A stretch of DNA of 64,000 bases, taken from assembly GCA_943331005.2 (NCBI GenBank), contig CALQJX020000021.1, positions 9,574-73,573 on the forward strand. Direction: 5' to 3'. Below the pieces are notes generated by a model that worked only from the letters and a program-made list of their open reading frames with translations, ran no database searches and was not told the origin of the DNA. A program made the position numbers and the translations under genes. Shown here piece by piece: positions 22,809 to 32,528 of this stretch. Every line of letters starts with the position of its first letter. Within the stretch, counting starts at the first letter, position 1. Source of the stretch: Bordetella parapertussis. GTDB lineage: Bacteria; Bacteroidota; Bacteroidia; Chitinophagales; Chitinophagaceae.

Positions 22809-25800
22809 TTGAAGGGTAAGAGTTATTTCGGATACAGATTTCTGTTGTTTATTGCACTAATAGTTGCAATAGCAAATGCTGCTGCCCGTGGCTACCACCC
22901 TATTTTTGTACCATTCCTGCCGGCCGATGACACATCGGGCAAGGACAGCACTGCTGTAGACACCTCTCACAATCTGCGTTTCCCGATACATGACAAAACC
23001 GGAAACCCCATAACGGACCAGGCGCTGCCACGCAGTATAGACCTGCAGGACCCCAAGAATGTAAAAAAGACATTTGAATACGATGCAGATTCCAACAGGT
23101 ATTACTTTACCTCTAAGGTGGGTAATGAATACCTGCGCAACCCTACCTACCTGACACTGGATGAGTACATGAAGTACAAAGCCAAAGAGGATGAAAGTTC
23201 TTACTTCCAACGGAGGCTGGACGGACTGATGCTGTTCAACAAAACTCCTGAACTGCCTGTAATGTATAAAGAAGGTCTGTTTGACCGCATATTTGGCAGC
23301 AGCACCATACAGGTGAAACCACAGGGTAATGTGGACGTAACATTTGGAGGTAACTGGCAGAATATCAAAAACCCTGCGCTCCCCATCAGGGCACAGAAAT
23401 ATGGCGTTTTCGATTTTGATATGCAGATGAATATCAATCTGCTGGCAACGGTGGGAGATAAACTGAAGCTGAATATCAGCAATAATACCAAAGCTACCTT
23501 CGACTATCAGAATATTCAGAAACTTGACTACAACGGTAAGGAAGATGAGATGCTGAAGAAAGTAGAGGCCGGTAATGTGAGCTTCCCGCTGAAGAGCAGC
23601 CTGATCAATGGTATGCAATCGCTCTTTGGCCTGAAAACGCAACTGCAATTCGGCAAGTTGTGGGTGACGGGTGTAGTAGGTACGCTTAAGTCGGCACGTA
23701 AGAGCCTTACCATTCAGGGTGGTGCACAGTCGCAGCAGATAGCCATAAAGGCCAACAACTACGAAGAGAACCGAAACTTCCTGCTGGCGCAGTATTTCCG
23801 CAAAAACTACAACAGCTCACTGAGGAATTATCCGATCATCAACTCTCTGGTGACCATCAACAAAGTAGAGGTATGGGTAACCAACCGTACCGGTGCAGTA
23901 GCAGGAGTGCGCGACATCCTGTGCCTTATGGACCTTGGCGAAGGAGAGCCATACAACAATATACTTTCAAATGGCTCTGGTGCCAATGCACTGCCAGACA
24001 ATAGCGCGAACCGACTCTACAACCAGTTGCAGCTGAACCCTAGCGGCAGGCAACAGAAATCTGCTACAAATGCCGCAGTGGCACTGGGTCTTACACAGGG
24101 TCAGGACTTTGAGCGTACCACAGCCCGCCAGTTGTCTCCAACAGAATATACTTTCAACGCCCGCCTCGGCTACATCATGCTGAATACACAGATGAACCCC
24201 GATGATGTGCTCGGTGTAGCTTATCGCTATACTTACAAAGGCAAGGTGTATCAGGTGGGTGAGTTTGCATCAGATCTTCCGCCAGACACCACTAACCCCA
24301 AGGTACTGTTCCTGAAATTGATGAAGGGAACGGCTCCCCGTACCCGACTACCGGTTTGGGACCTGATGATGAAGAATGTGTATGCACTGGGCGGGTTTGG
24401 TGTTTCTAAAGACAACTTCACCCTGAACATCCTTTATCAGGACCCCGGAGGTGGAGAAAAAAGGTACATGCCAGAAGGTCCGCTTTCGGGTACCCCTTTC
24501 ATCAGCCTGTTGAATCTGGATCATCTTAACGCCCAGAACGAACCTCAGCCAGATGGTATCTTCGACTTTGTAGAAGGTATTACCATCAATACCCAACAAG
24601 GCAAGATCATATTCCCTGTACTGGAGCCATTTGGCAGCGACCTGAAAAAGGCTGTTGTGAATGAACCGATACTGGAACGCAGATACATCTATCAGGTTCT
24701 GTATGACTCTACCAAGTATGTGGCGCAACAGTACCAGCAAAATGACCGCTACATCATGCGCGGCTCGTACAAGTCATCGTCTTCATCAGATATCTTTCTG
24801 GGTGGATTCAACATACCGCAGGGATCTGTATCTGTAAGTGCAGGTGGTACCAGGCTGATAGAGAACCAGGACTACTCTATTGAGTATGGTCTGGGCAGGA
24901 TCAAGATACTGAATACAGGTATCCTGAACTCAGGCGTACCTATCAACATCCAGTATGAGGATAATGCCACCTTTGGTTTTCAGCTGCAGAACTTCATGGC
25001 CATGCGCATGGATTACTACCAGAACAAGAACCTGACACTGGGAGGCACCATCATGCGCCTGAAAGAAAGGCCTTTCACACAAAAAGTAACATTTGGAGAT
25101 GACCCCATACAGAACACCGTACTGGGACTTGATGCCAACTTTCAGAAAGAAGTACCTGCTATCACCCGCCTGGTTGACAAACTACCGGTATACTCTTCTA
25201 CAGCACCCTCTTTCGTCAATACAAATCTGGAAGTTGCCGGTTTGCTGCCGGGGCACCCGAAACAGATCAATGCACTTGATCCGGAGGGATCTGTGTACAT
25301 AGACGACTTTGAAGGAACCAGCAGCAGCTATGACCTTAAATTTCCTGCTCAGGCATGGTCTCTGGCATCTACTCCTTTTGGTGCAGTGAACAGTCAGGGA
25401 CAAACCTTATTCCCTGAAGCATCGCTTACCAATAACCACGCCTATGGCATGAACAGGGCGCGCCTGGCATGGTATATGCTGGAGCCCAGTCTGCTGAATA
25501 CAGGAACTTCGGTACCCGGCTATGTAAAAAACGATTCGAACCAGCACTATATCAGAACCATACTTACCAAACAGGTTTTCCCGAACAGGAATCCTACCCT
25601 GCTGAATGGTTCACTTAATACTTTTGACCTTGGCTTTTACCCTAAAGACAGGGGGCCGTATAACTTTGACGTAACCAACATTGACCCTAATACCGGCGAC
25701 CTGCTGAATCCGGAGAAACGCTGGGGAGGTATATCGCGCTCCATTGACAATACCGACTTCGAGGCATCGAACGTACAGTATGTGCAGTTCTGGGTAATGG

Positions 25801-28800
25801 ATCCATTCCTGAACAGTGCCAACCCTAACGGAGGTTCGCTTTACATCAATCTGGGTAACGTTTCTGAAGATGTGATGAAAGACTCGAGGCTGTTCTTTGA
25901 GAACGGTATCCCATCGCCTTTCGACCGCACCAAAATGGACACTACCGCATGGGGGTATGTGCCTAAGTTCGAGCAACAGATAACCCGTTCTTTCGATAAC
26001 GATAATGCAGCCAGGAAACTGCAGGACGTAGGTTATGACGGTCTGCCGGATGTGGGCCAACCGGGACAGGAAAGCGAGCAAACTATTTTCAGGAAATTCC
26101 TGACCGGCCTGCAGGTGAAACTTGCAGGAGGCACGTCGAACCCAGCCTATATAAAGGCTGCTGCCGACCCTGCCAATGACAACTTTAAATTCTACAGAGA
26201 TTCTTCTTACACCAGCGGAACCAATGGCGACAAGGTGAGTGTGCTTACCCGCTACAAAGGATTTAATAACCCGGATGGCAACTCACCCATAACCAGTGCC
26301 ACATCTGCATTTGCCACATCAGGTACTACGACTCCTGAGTCTGAGGACATTAACAGGGATAATACGATGAACGAATCGGAAACATACTTCCAGTATCGTA
26401 TCGATTTCAAACCTAACATGCCTGTCGGTTCCAACTACGTGATCAGCATACAGGAAGACCCGAATGGTGTGAAACTGCCCAACGGCACTACTGCGCGTGA
26501 ACGCTGGTACCAGTTCAAGATACCGATACAGAACTACGACAGACGTGTAGGCGGCATATCCGACTTCCGTTCTATCCGATTCATACGTATGTTCATGACC
26601 GGCTGGCAGGACAGTGCATTCCTTCGCTTTGCATCTTTTGAACTGGGTCGTAACCAATGGCGTTCTTATAACTATTCGTTGAACGAACCCGGAGAAAACG
26701 TGCCACAGCAGAACCAAGGACTTACAGACTTCACAGTAACGTCTGTGAGCCTGGAAGAAAATGGCACCCGCGCACCTGTACCATATGCGCTGCCTCCTGG
26801 TGTAGCCCGCCAACAGACTGCCAACCCCCAAGGCGGACAGCAGACACTGCTGCTGAATGAGCAATCTCTTTCGCTGCGCGCATGTGCCCTGCAGGATGGT
26901 GATGCAAGAGGCGTATTCAAGGAAGTGAATGTGGATATGCGTCAGTTCAGCTACCTGCGTATGTTCCTGCATGCGGAAGCAATGGTAGGGCAAACACCAG
27001 TAAGCAATGCAGATGTAGATGCCTTCATTCGTATAGGCAGTGACTTTACAAATAACTATTACGAATACCGTACACCACTTACCATAACACCGGCAGGTGT
27101 AAGTAAAAATGCTGCTGATATTATCTGGCCAGCTGCCAACAATGTAAACATTCAGCTGCAGGAACTGGTAGACGCCAAGAAAGAACGTGATGCAAAGGGC
27201 TGGCCTACACATATACCTTACGAAACGAAAGACTCTAAGGGCAACCCAATCTTCATTATTGGTAACCCGAACATAGGCGGCTCCAAGAACATAATGCTGG
27301 GTCTTGTGAACCCTAAGAAGACCAACAAAACACCGGGCGACGACGGACTACCTAAGTGTCTGGAAGTATGGTTTGACGAGATGCGTATATCCGGCACAAA
27401 TGACCAGGCAGGCTATGCAGCTGCAGGTAAAGTGTCTGTGCAACTGGCCGACCTTGGCAACGTGAACCTATCGGGCAGTATGCATACACCCGGCTATGGC
27501 AACATAGACCAGAAGATACAGCAGCGTTTCCAGGATCTTTATTATCAGTACAACACATCTACCAACCTTTCTCTGGGCAAACTAATGCCGCGCCAATGGG
27601 GTGTGCAGCTGCCGGTATATGTTGGGTACACACAGAATGTGAGCACTCCTAAGTACAATCCTTTTGACCAGGATGTGCTGCTGGAACATGAACTGAATGT
27701 AGCGAGGAACCAGCGGGCGCGCGACTCTATAAAAAGTGCCGCACAAGACTTTACTTCTATAGGCAGCTTCAACATAACCAATGCACGTATACAGGGCAAC
27801 AGTGCTAACCCAAACAATAATAAGCGCATGCCATGGAGTGTGAAGAACTTCGACTTTACCTATACATTCAATAACCAGTTCAAGCACAATCCGGTACTGG
27901 AACTGGACAAGCTAACAACACAGCGTTATGGTGTAGGCTATACCTATGCAGTGAAAACCAAGTCTGTAGAGCCGCTGAAGAACATCATCAAGTCGAAATC
28001 GAAGTGGTTATCACTTGCCAAGGATTTCAACTTCACGCCTTTGCCCTCTACCTTCAATATGCGTAATGATCTCAACCGCATATCGCAGGAGATACAGATA
28101 CGCAACATAGACGATGGCAGCGGCTACAAGATACCATCTACCTACTATAAGAATTTTACCTGGAACCGCACCTACTCTATGAGGTGGGAACTGATGAAGT
28201 CTGTTTCGCTGGACTACAGTGCCACCAATGTATCTCGTATAGACGAACCATATGGCCGCATAGACAACCCTGTGAAACGCGATTCGCTGCTAAACAACAT
28301 CAGCCGTTTCGGTAAGAATAACACCTACAACCAGACATTTAACGGCACTTATAATGTACCATTATCGAAGCTGCCACTTACCGACTGGGTAAGTGCCCGC
28401 CTAGGCTATACTGCCAACTATACATGGACCACGGCCCCGCCAATTGCTTATGCACAGGGTAACACCATAGGCAATACACAGACACGTACGGTAACCAGTG
28501 AGTTCAACATGACGCAGCTCTACAACAAGTCGAGATGGCTGAAAGCACTGAACAGCAAACCCCGAAAAGCAGGAGAGAGCAGAAAAGGAGAAATGCCGAA
28601 GACCGGAGAAAAAGGGCAAGGCAATGCAGACCTGCGGAAGTCTATGATCCCGGAGGCTGATAAACCAGATAAGCCTGGAAAACGCTTTGAAAAAGTGCAG
28701 GATGATACTGTACTGCCAATGCCGCCTGATGCTGAGGACGGCAAGAAAGACAAGAAGAGCAAAAAAGATAAGAAAGAGGAGTCGGACACTACCAAGGTTC

Positions 28801-30419
28801 CGGAAACAAAGCTGGAAATAGTAAAGGCTGCATTCCCAAAAATGAATACTACCAACCTGACCGACGACCAACTGGACTCGCTGGTGCAGGCACAGGAAGA
28901 CCTTGACAGAGCGAAACAACTGGAAGAAAAGAAAAAGAAAATAGCTGCTAAAAAGGCGCGTAAGAAAGCATTGAAAAGCCGACCATTACAAACCTCGCTT
29001 ATAGAGCATATAATAGGTCATGCGCTTACAATTGTGAACAGGGTAACCCTGAACCTTACAGAGACACAGGGCACTATACTGCCGGGCTATATGGACAGCA
29101 CCCGCTTTATGGGTGTGAACAACTACTCTATGGCACCGGGCTTTGATTTCGTGTATGGCTATCAGCCGGACTATGCATGGATGCTGGCACAGGCAAATGC
29201 CGGCCGCCTTTCACGCGACACCTATTTCAATGCGCAGTTCCAGCAGACATACTCCCGCAACCTTAATGCGCAGGCTACCCTGCTGCCGCACAAATCATTC
29301 AGGATAGACCTGACACTAACGCAGGCATTCAGCAAATCGCACAGCGAGTTGTATGCAGATACTACGTATAGCCCCAACGGCGCATTCGAGCATCTTACGC
29401 CTTATGAGACAGGATCATTCAACATTACCTACATCTCGGCCAAGAGCATGTTCCGCAATTCGGGTGTGAGCTCATCGGTATACAATCAGTTCCTTGATAA
29501 CAGGGTGATCATATCGCGCAGGCTGGGCGCCAACAACCCCTATACCGGCAATATACCAGACCCATACAACCCCAGCTATACCAAGGGTTACGGACCATTC
29601 TCACAGGATGTGCTGATACCTTCCTTTATTGCTGCCTATGCGGGCAATCCGGCACAGACAGCTGCGCTGCTGGACTATACACATGAGACAGTAAAAGCGA
29701 ATCCGTTCAGGTACTTTACTCCTATGCCCAACTGGCGAGTAACCTATAACGGACTAAGTAAACTGCCTTTCTTCTCTAAAGTGATGAACAACTTTGTGGT
29801 GAACCATGCCTATACCGGCACGCTGGCTATGAACAGCTTTAACTCGTCGCTGCTCTTCCGTGACCTGTTTGGTCTTGGTTATCCATCATTCATAGACTCT
29901 AACTCGAGAAACTACATACCCTACTTCCAGGTACCGAACGTTACTATTACACAGGCATTCAACCCGCTAATAGGTTTTGACGCAGGCTTTAAGAACAACC
30001 TTACTGCCAAATTCGAGGTAAGGAGGTCTAAGACTCAGAGCCTTAGCCTTATAGATTATCAGGTGGGTGAGAACTCCAGCACAGAATATGTGATAGGTGG
30101 TGGTTTCCGCAAAAAAGGTATCGTTCTTCCGGCACCTATATTCGGCATTAAGAAGCTGAAGAATGAATTGATCTTCAAACTGGATATAGGTATTCGTGAC
30201 GACAAGACGAGCAACACCTTCCTTGCCAACAATGTAAGTGTAACCTCCCGAGGACAGAAGGTGATACGCGTATCGCCTACCATCAACTATGCGGTTACGG
30301 ATATGCTGACGCTGCTGTTCTTCTTCGACAGGCAGCAGACACTACCCTATGTGTCTAATGCTTTCCCGACAACCACTACCAGGGGCGGCGTGACACTACG
30401 ATTTGTTTTCGCTCAGTAA
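22809..30419 (+). CDS. sprA: T9SS outer-membrane translocon SprA
   Basis: A 2536-residue protein, the size of SprA/Sov (about 2400-2500), the giant beta-barrel pore of the type IX secretion system. It starts at TTG with a signal peptide (FLLFIALIVAIANAAA). The N-terminal part has the family traits RIFGSSTIQVKPQG and NIQKLDYNGKEDEMLKKVEAGN, and the central region carries GSVYIDDFEGTSSSYDL. The C-terminus is barrel-like and ends on a strand (RGGVTLRFVFAQ). A lysine/glutamate-rich stretch at residues about 1915-2060 (DGKKDKKSKKDKKEES) is inserted in the barrel part and is probably a disordered loop. No frameshift is visible. It lies 20 nt after ruvA and is likely cotranscribed with it. Confidence 0.97.
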   Translation: MKGKSYFGYRFLLFIALIVAIANAAARGYHPIFVPFLPADDTSGKDSTAVDTSHNLRFPIHDKTGNPITDQALPRSIDLQDPKNVKKTFEYDADSNRYYFTSKVGNEYLRNPTYLTLDEYMKYKAKEDESSYFQRRLDGLMLFNKTPELPVMYKEGLFDRIFGSSTIQVKPQGNVDVTFGGNWQNIKNPALPIRAQKYGVFDFDMQMNINLLATVGDKLKLNISNNTKATFDYQNIQKLDYNGKEDEMLKKVEAGNVSFPLKSSLINGMQSLFGLKTQLQFGKLWVTGVVGTLKSARKSLTIQGGAQSQQIAIKANNYEENRNFLLAQYFRKNYNSSLRNYPIINSLVTINKVEVWVTNRTGAVAGVRDILCLMDLGEGEPYNNILSNGSGANALPDNSANRLYNQLQLNPSGRQQKSATNAAVALGLTQGQDFERTTARQLSPTEYTFNARLGYIMLNTQMNPDDVLGVAYRYTYKGKVYQVGEFASDLPPDTTNPKVLFLKLMKGTAPRTRLPVWDLMMKNVYALGGFGVSKDNFTLNILYQDPGGGEKRYMPEGPLSGTPFISLLNLDHLNAQNEPQPDGIFDFVEGITINTQQGKIIFPVLEPFGSDLKKAVVNEPILERRYIYQVLYDSTKYVAQQYQQNDRYIMRGSYKSSSSSDIFLGGFNIPQGSVSVSAGGTRLIENQDYSIEYGLGRIKILNTGILNSGVPINIQYEDNATFGFQLQNFMAMRMDYYQNKNLTLGGTIMRLKERPFTQKVTFGDDPIQNTVLGLDANFQKEVPAITRLVDKLPVYSSTAPSFVNTNLEVAGLLPGHPKQINALDPEGSVYIDDFEGTSSSYDLKFPAQAWSLASTPFGAVNSQGQTLFPEASLTNNHAYGMNRARLAWYMLEPSLLNTGTSVPGYVKNDSNQHYIRTILTKQVFPNRNPTLLNGSLNTFDLGFYPKDRGPYNFDVTNIDPNTGDLLNPEKRWGGISRSIDNTDFEASNVQYVQFWVMDPFLNSANPNGGSLYINLGNVSEDVMKDSRLFFENGIPSPFDRTKMDTTAWGYVPKFEQQITRSFDNDNAARKLQDVGYDGLPDVGQPGQESEQTIFRKFLTGLQVKLAGGTSNPAYIKAAADPANDNFKFYRDSSYTSGTNGDKVSVLTRYKGFNNPDGNSPITSATSAFATSGTTTPESEDINRDNTMNESETYFQYRIDFKPNMPVGSNYVISIQEDPNGVKLPNGTTARERWYQFKIPIQNYDRRVGGISDFRSIRFIRMFMTGWQDSAFLRFASFELGRNQWRSYNYSLNEPGENVPQQNQGLTDFTVTSVSLEENGTRAPVPYALPPGVARQQTANPQGGQQTLLLNEQSLSLRACALQDGDARGVFKEVNVDMRQFSYLRMFLHAEAMVGQTPVSNADVDAFIRIGSDFTNNYYEYRTPLTITPAGVSKNAADIIWPAANNVNIQLQELVDAKKERDAKGWPTHIPYETKDSKGNPIFIIGNPNIGGSKNIMLGLVNPKKTNKTPGDDGLPKCLEVWFDEMRISGTNDQAGYAAAGKVSVQLADLGNVNLSGSMHTPGYGNIDQKIQQRFQDLYYQYNTSTNLSLGKLMPRQWGVQLPVYVGYTQNVSTPKYNPFDQDVLLEHELNVARNQRARDSIKSAAQDFTSIGSFNITNARIQGNSANPNNNKRMPWSVKNFDFTYTFNNQFKHNPVLELDKLTTQRYGVGYTYAVKTKSVEPLKNIIKSKSKWLSLAKDFNFTPLPSTFNMRNDLNRISQEIQIRNIDDGSGYKIPSTYYKNFTWNRTYSMRWELMKSVSLDYSATNVSRIDEPYGRIDNPVKRDSLLNNISRFGKNNTYNQTFNGTYNVPLSKLPLTDWVSARLGYTANYTWTTAPPIAYAQGNTIGNTQTRTVTSEFNMTQLYNKSRWLKALNSKPRKAGESRKGEMPKTGEKGQGNADLRKSMIPEADKPDKPGKRFEKVQDDTVLPMPPDAEDGKKDKKSKKDKKEESDTTKVPETKLEIVKAAFPKMNTTNLTDDQLDSLVQAQEDLDRAKQLEEKKKKIAAKKARKKALKSRPLQTSLIEHIIGHALTIVNRVTLNLTETQGTILPGYMDSTRFMGVNNYSMAPGFDFVYGYQPDYAWMLAQANAGRLSRDTYFNAQFQQTYSRNLNAQATLLPHKSFRIDLTLTQAFSKSHSELYADTTYSPNGAFEHLTPYETGSFNITYISAKSMFRNSGVSSSVYNQFLDNRVIISRRLGANNPYTGNIPDPYNPSYTKGYGPFSQDVLIPSFIAAYAGNPAQTAALLDYTHETVKANPFRYFTPMPNWRVTYNGLSKLPFFSKVMNNFVVNHAYTGTLAMNSFNSSLLFRDLFGLGYPSFIDSNSRNYIPYFQVPNVTITQAFNPLIGFDAGFKNNLTAKFEVRRSKTQSLSLIDYQVGENSSTEYVIGGGFRKKGIVLPAPIFGIKKLKNELIFKLDIGIRDDKTSNTFLANNVSVTSRGQKVIRVSPTINYAVTDMLTLLFFFDRQQTLPYVSNAFPTTTTRGGVTLRFVFAQ

Positions 30420-30467
30420 TAGCTACTTTTATACCGCACCCTTATTCGGGTATTCAAACTACAATTA

Positions 30468-32075
30468 GTGGGCACATCGTCTAAAACGCTCTATACTTTA
30501 CTGCTTTCAGGTACATTGCTGTGCCTGCTGCAGGTATGGTTGCCGGGGCATTACCTGTCGTGCGATGGGCCTTGCCACCTGTATAATGCAGGAATAGTGC
30601 ATGATATGTGGGCAGGTAACAATGCTGCTTTTTACAACAAGTTCTACAACCTTGTTTACACACCCGACCCCAACAGCATGACCACCTTTGTGCTGGCAGC
30701 GCTGCTGTTTGTGGTAAAGGGTGCTATTGCGGAAAAGCTGTTCCTTTCGGCCTATGTGCTTATTTACATATCCGGCTTTGTGCTGTTGTTGCGGCAACTG
30801 GGCAAGGGCAACAGTTACTGGCTGCTCTCGGTATTTCTGTTCGTTTTCACCTATGCACTATCCAAAGGGTTTTACAATTTCTCCTTTGGCATAGCGTTCT
30901 GGTTCTGGATGGTGTGGGCATGGCTCCGCTACCTGCAAAATCGCAAGCTTACCACAGCATTGGCAGTACTGTTATTTTCGGGGTTTACCTTCTTCACCCA
31001 TCTGCTGCCATTTGTATTTGGGATGATAGTCTGCAGTTTCCTGCTGTTATCTCATGGTATGGCACAGGATACTGAAAGAAAACTGAAGCCTACCGAATAC
31101 ATTGTACACAACGGGCTGATACTTGCCTTACTTACAGGACCCTACATACTACTTACCTTCTTGTTTACCGGTAAGGAAGGCGGGCTGCAGCTGCACCTGG
31201 CACCACACCGCTACCGACTGCTGGAACTGGCTGAATTCAAATACATCATCAACATTACGCATACTGAGCGCCCCTGGGCTGCAATAGCGGGCGTAAAACT
31301 GAGTTGTCTGCTTGCAGTAACATTGGTTCGTGCATCACGAGGCTACACCATAAATAAGTACGATGGCTTTATACCCGCACTGGTTGTAATAGGCTTTGTG
31401 TATACCTTTTTCCCCGAGGACTTTCTGGGGCATGCCATCATCATCAGTATTCGTACTCAGTTGTTCATTCATCTGCTTATAGTCTGCATAGTTGCTTATC
31501 GCATGCCCAAGGGTAGATGGACGGATATGGCAGGTGCTACCATATTCGGTTGTTTCCTCGTTCTGTCTTGGTTGCGAATAGCTGTGCGGCAGGACGCCGA
31601 TGCGGCATTAAAGAATCAGCTTACTGCCACAGCGCATATCCAAAGCGGCTCTGTATTGCTGCCACTCGATCTTTCTCCCAATGGCAGGCATGCAGACGGT
31701 AAGCTTATAGCAGACCGCAATGCAATATTTCACCACTCGACACAGTATATAGGGCTGGAAAAACAACTGATAGTTCTTGACAATTATGAGGCGAACATGG
31801 GCTACTTTCCAATAAGATGGAAGGATGAGATGAACCCATATACCTACCTGAGTAAGGCGCAGGGCATAGAGGGAGATCCGCCGGCAGCAACTATTGCCGG
31901 CTATGAAAAGAAGATCGGCACAAGGATAGACTATGTAATGCTTTGGGGCTACCCACCTTCCAAGAACAATGATCCCGGTTTCAAAGAATTATATACCGAG
32001 ATCAACGCATTGTATCATCTTATTTACACTGCTCAGGGTGGCCAAACCCTTCTTTACGAGAGGAATAGACCCTAA
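30468..32075 (+). CDS. Polytopic membrane protein, possibly GT-C glycosyltransferase fold
   Basis: A 535-residue integral membrane protein starting at GTG 30468, with about nine to ten hydrophobic segments in the first 370 residues and a soluble C-terminal domain of about 150. After the first segment there is a short loop with an acidic motif, SCDGPCHLYNAGIVHDM. GT-C-type glycosyltransferases carry an acidic residue in that first loop, which is why such a role is suggested; this is inference. I do not recognise a named family. It lies 48 nt downstream of sprA and may be transcribed with it. No terminator is evident between the two. Confidence 0.7.
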   Translation: MGTSSKTLYTLLLSGTLLCLLQVWLPGHYLSCDGPCHLYNAGIVHDMWAGNNAAFYNKFYNLVYTPDPNSMTTFVLAALLFVVKGAIAEKLFLSAYVLIYISGFVLLLRQLGKGNSYWLLSVFLFVFTYALSKGFYNFSFGIAFWFWMVWAWLRYLQNRKLTTALAVLLFSGFTFFTHLLPFVFGMIVCSFLLLSHGMAQDTERKLKPTEYIVHNGLILALLTGPYILLTFLFTGKEGGLQLHLAPHRYRLLELAEFKYIINITHTERPWAAIAGVKLSCLLAVTLVRASRGYTINKYDGFIPALVVIGFVYTFFPEDFLGHAIIISIRTQLFIHLLIVCIVAYRMPKGRWTDMAGATIFGCFLVLSWLRIAVRQDADAALKNQLTATAHIQSGSVLLPLDLSPNGRHADGKLIADRNAIFHHSTQYIGLEKQLIVLDNYEANMGYFPIRWKDEMNPYTYLSKAQGIEGDPPAATIAGYEKKIGTRIDYVMLWGYPPSKNNDPGFKELYTEINALYHLIYTAQGGQTLLYERNRP

Positions 32076-32126
32076 AAACTTATATAGCGTGCTACACCTG
32101 CACAACACAGGTTGCCCAAATTGGAC

Positions 32127-32134
32127 TAACTTTG
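32127..32134 (+). promoter_or_regulatory. -7 box (TAACTTTG) of rbfA
   Basis: Exact TAnnTTTG match, 7 nt before ATG 32142. Confidence 0.65.
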
Positions 32135-32141
32135 GCAAATA

Positions 32142-32528
32142 ATGGAAGAAAATAAAAGACAAAAACAAGTAGGCAAACTGGTAATGGAAGAACTGAGCGA
32201 CATATTTATGCGCGAAGGTATCAACATTATAGATGGTGGTATGGTGTCTATTTCCAAAGTAGCCGTTACCCCCGATCTGCTGGAAGCCCGTGTATATCTC
32301 AGCTTTTTTCAGGTACATGACAGTGCAGCGCTGCTGGAGAAAATAAGGGAACGTGGCTGGGAATACCGCAAATTGCTGGGCATGCGCATCAAAAATCAGC
32401 TGCGCCGCGTTCCGGATATCATCTATTATGCCGATGACACACTGGATCATGTGTTCAAAATGGAGCAACTGTTCAAAAAGATCAGCGATGACAGGGATGC
32501 GTTCAACAAGGACAATAACCCTGAATAA
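32142..32528 (+). CDS. rbfA: 30S ribosome-binding factor RbfA
   Basis: A 128-residue KH-domain protein of RbfA length. Motifs are KQVGKLVMEELSDIFMREG at the N-terminus, VSISKVAVTPDLLEARVYLSF in the middle and IKNQLRRVPDIIYYADDTLD near the end, the pattern of the family. It helps mature the 5' end of 16S rRNA and aids growth in the cold. Its stop codon touches the start of the permease gene (TAA then ATG), so the two are one transcription unit. Confidence 0.96.
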   Translation: MEENKRQKQVGKLVMEELSDIFMREGINIIDGGMVSISKVAVTPDLLEARVYLSFFQVHDSAALLEKIRERGWEYRKLLGMRIKNQLRRVPDIIYYADDTLDHVFKMEQLFKKISDDRDAFNKDNNPE

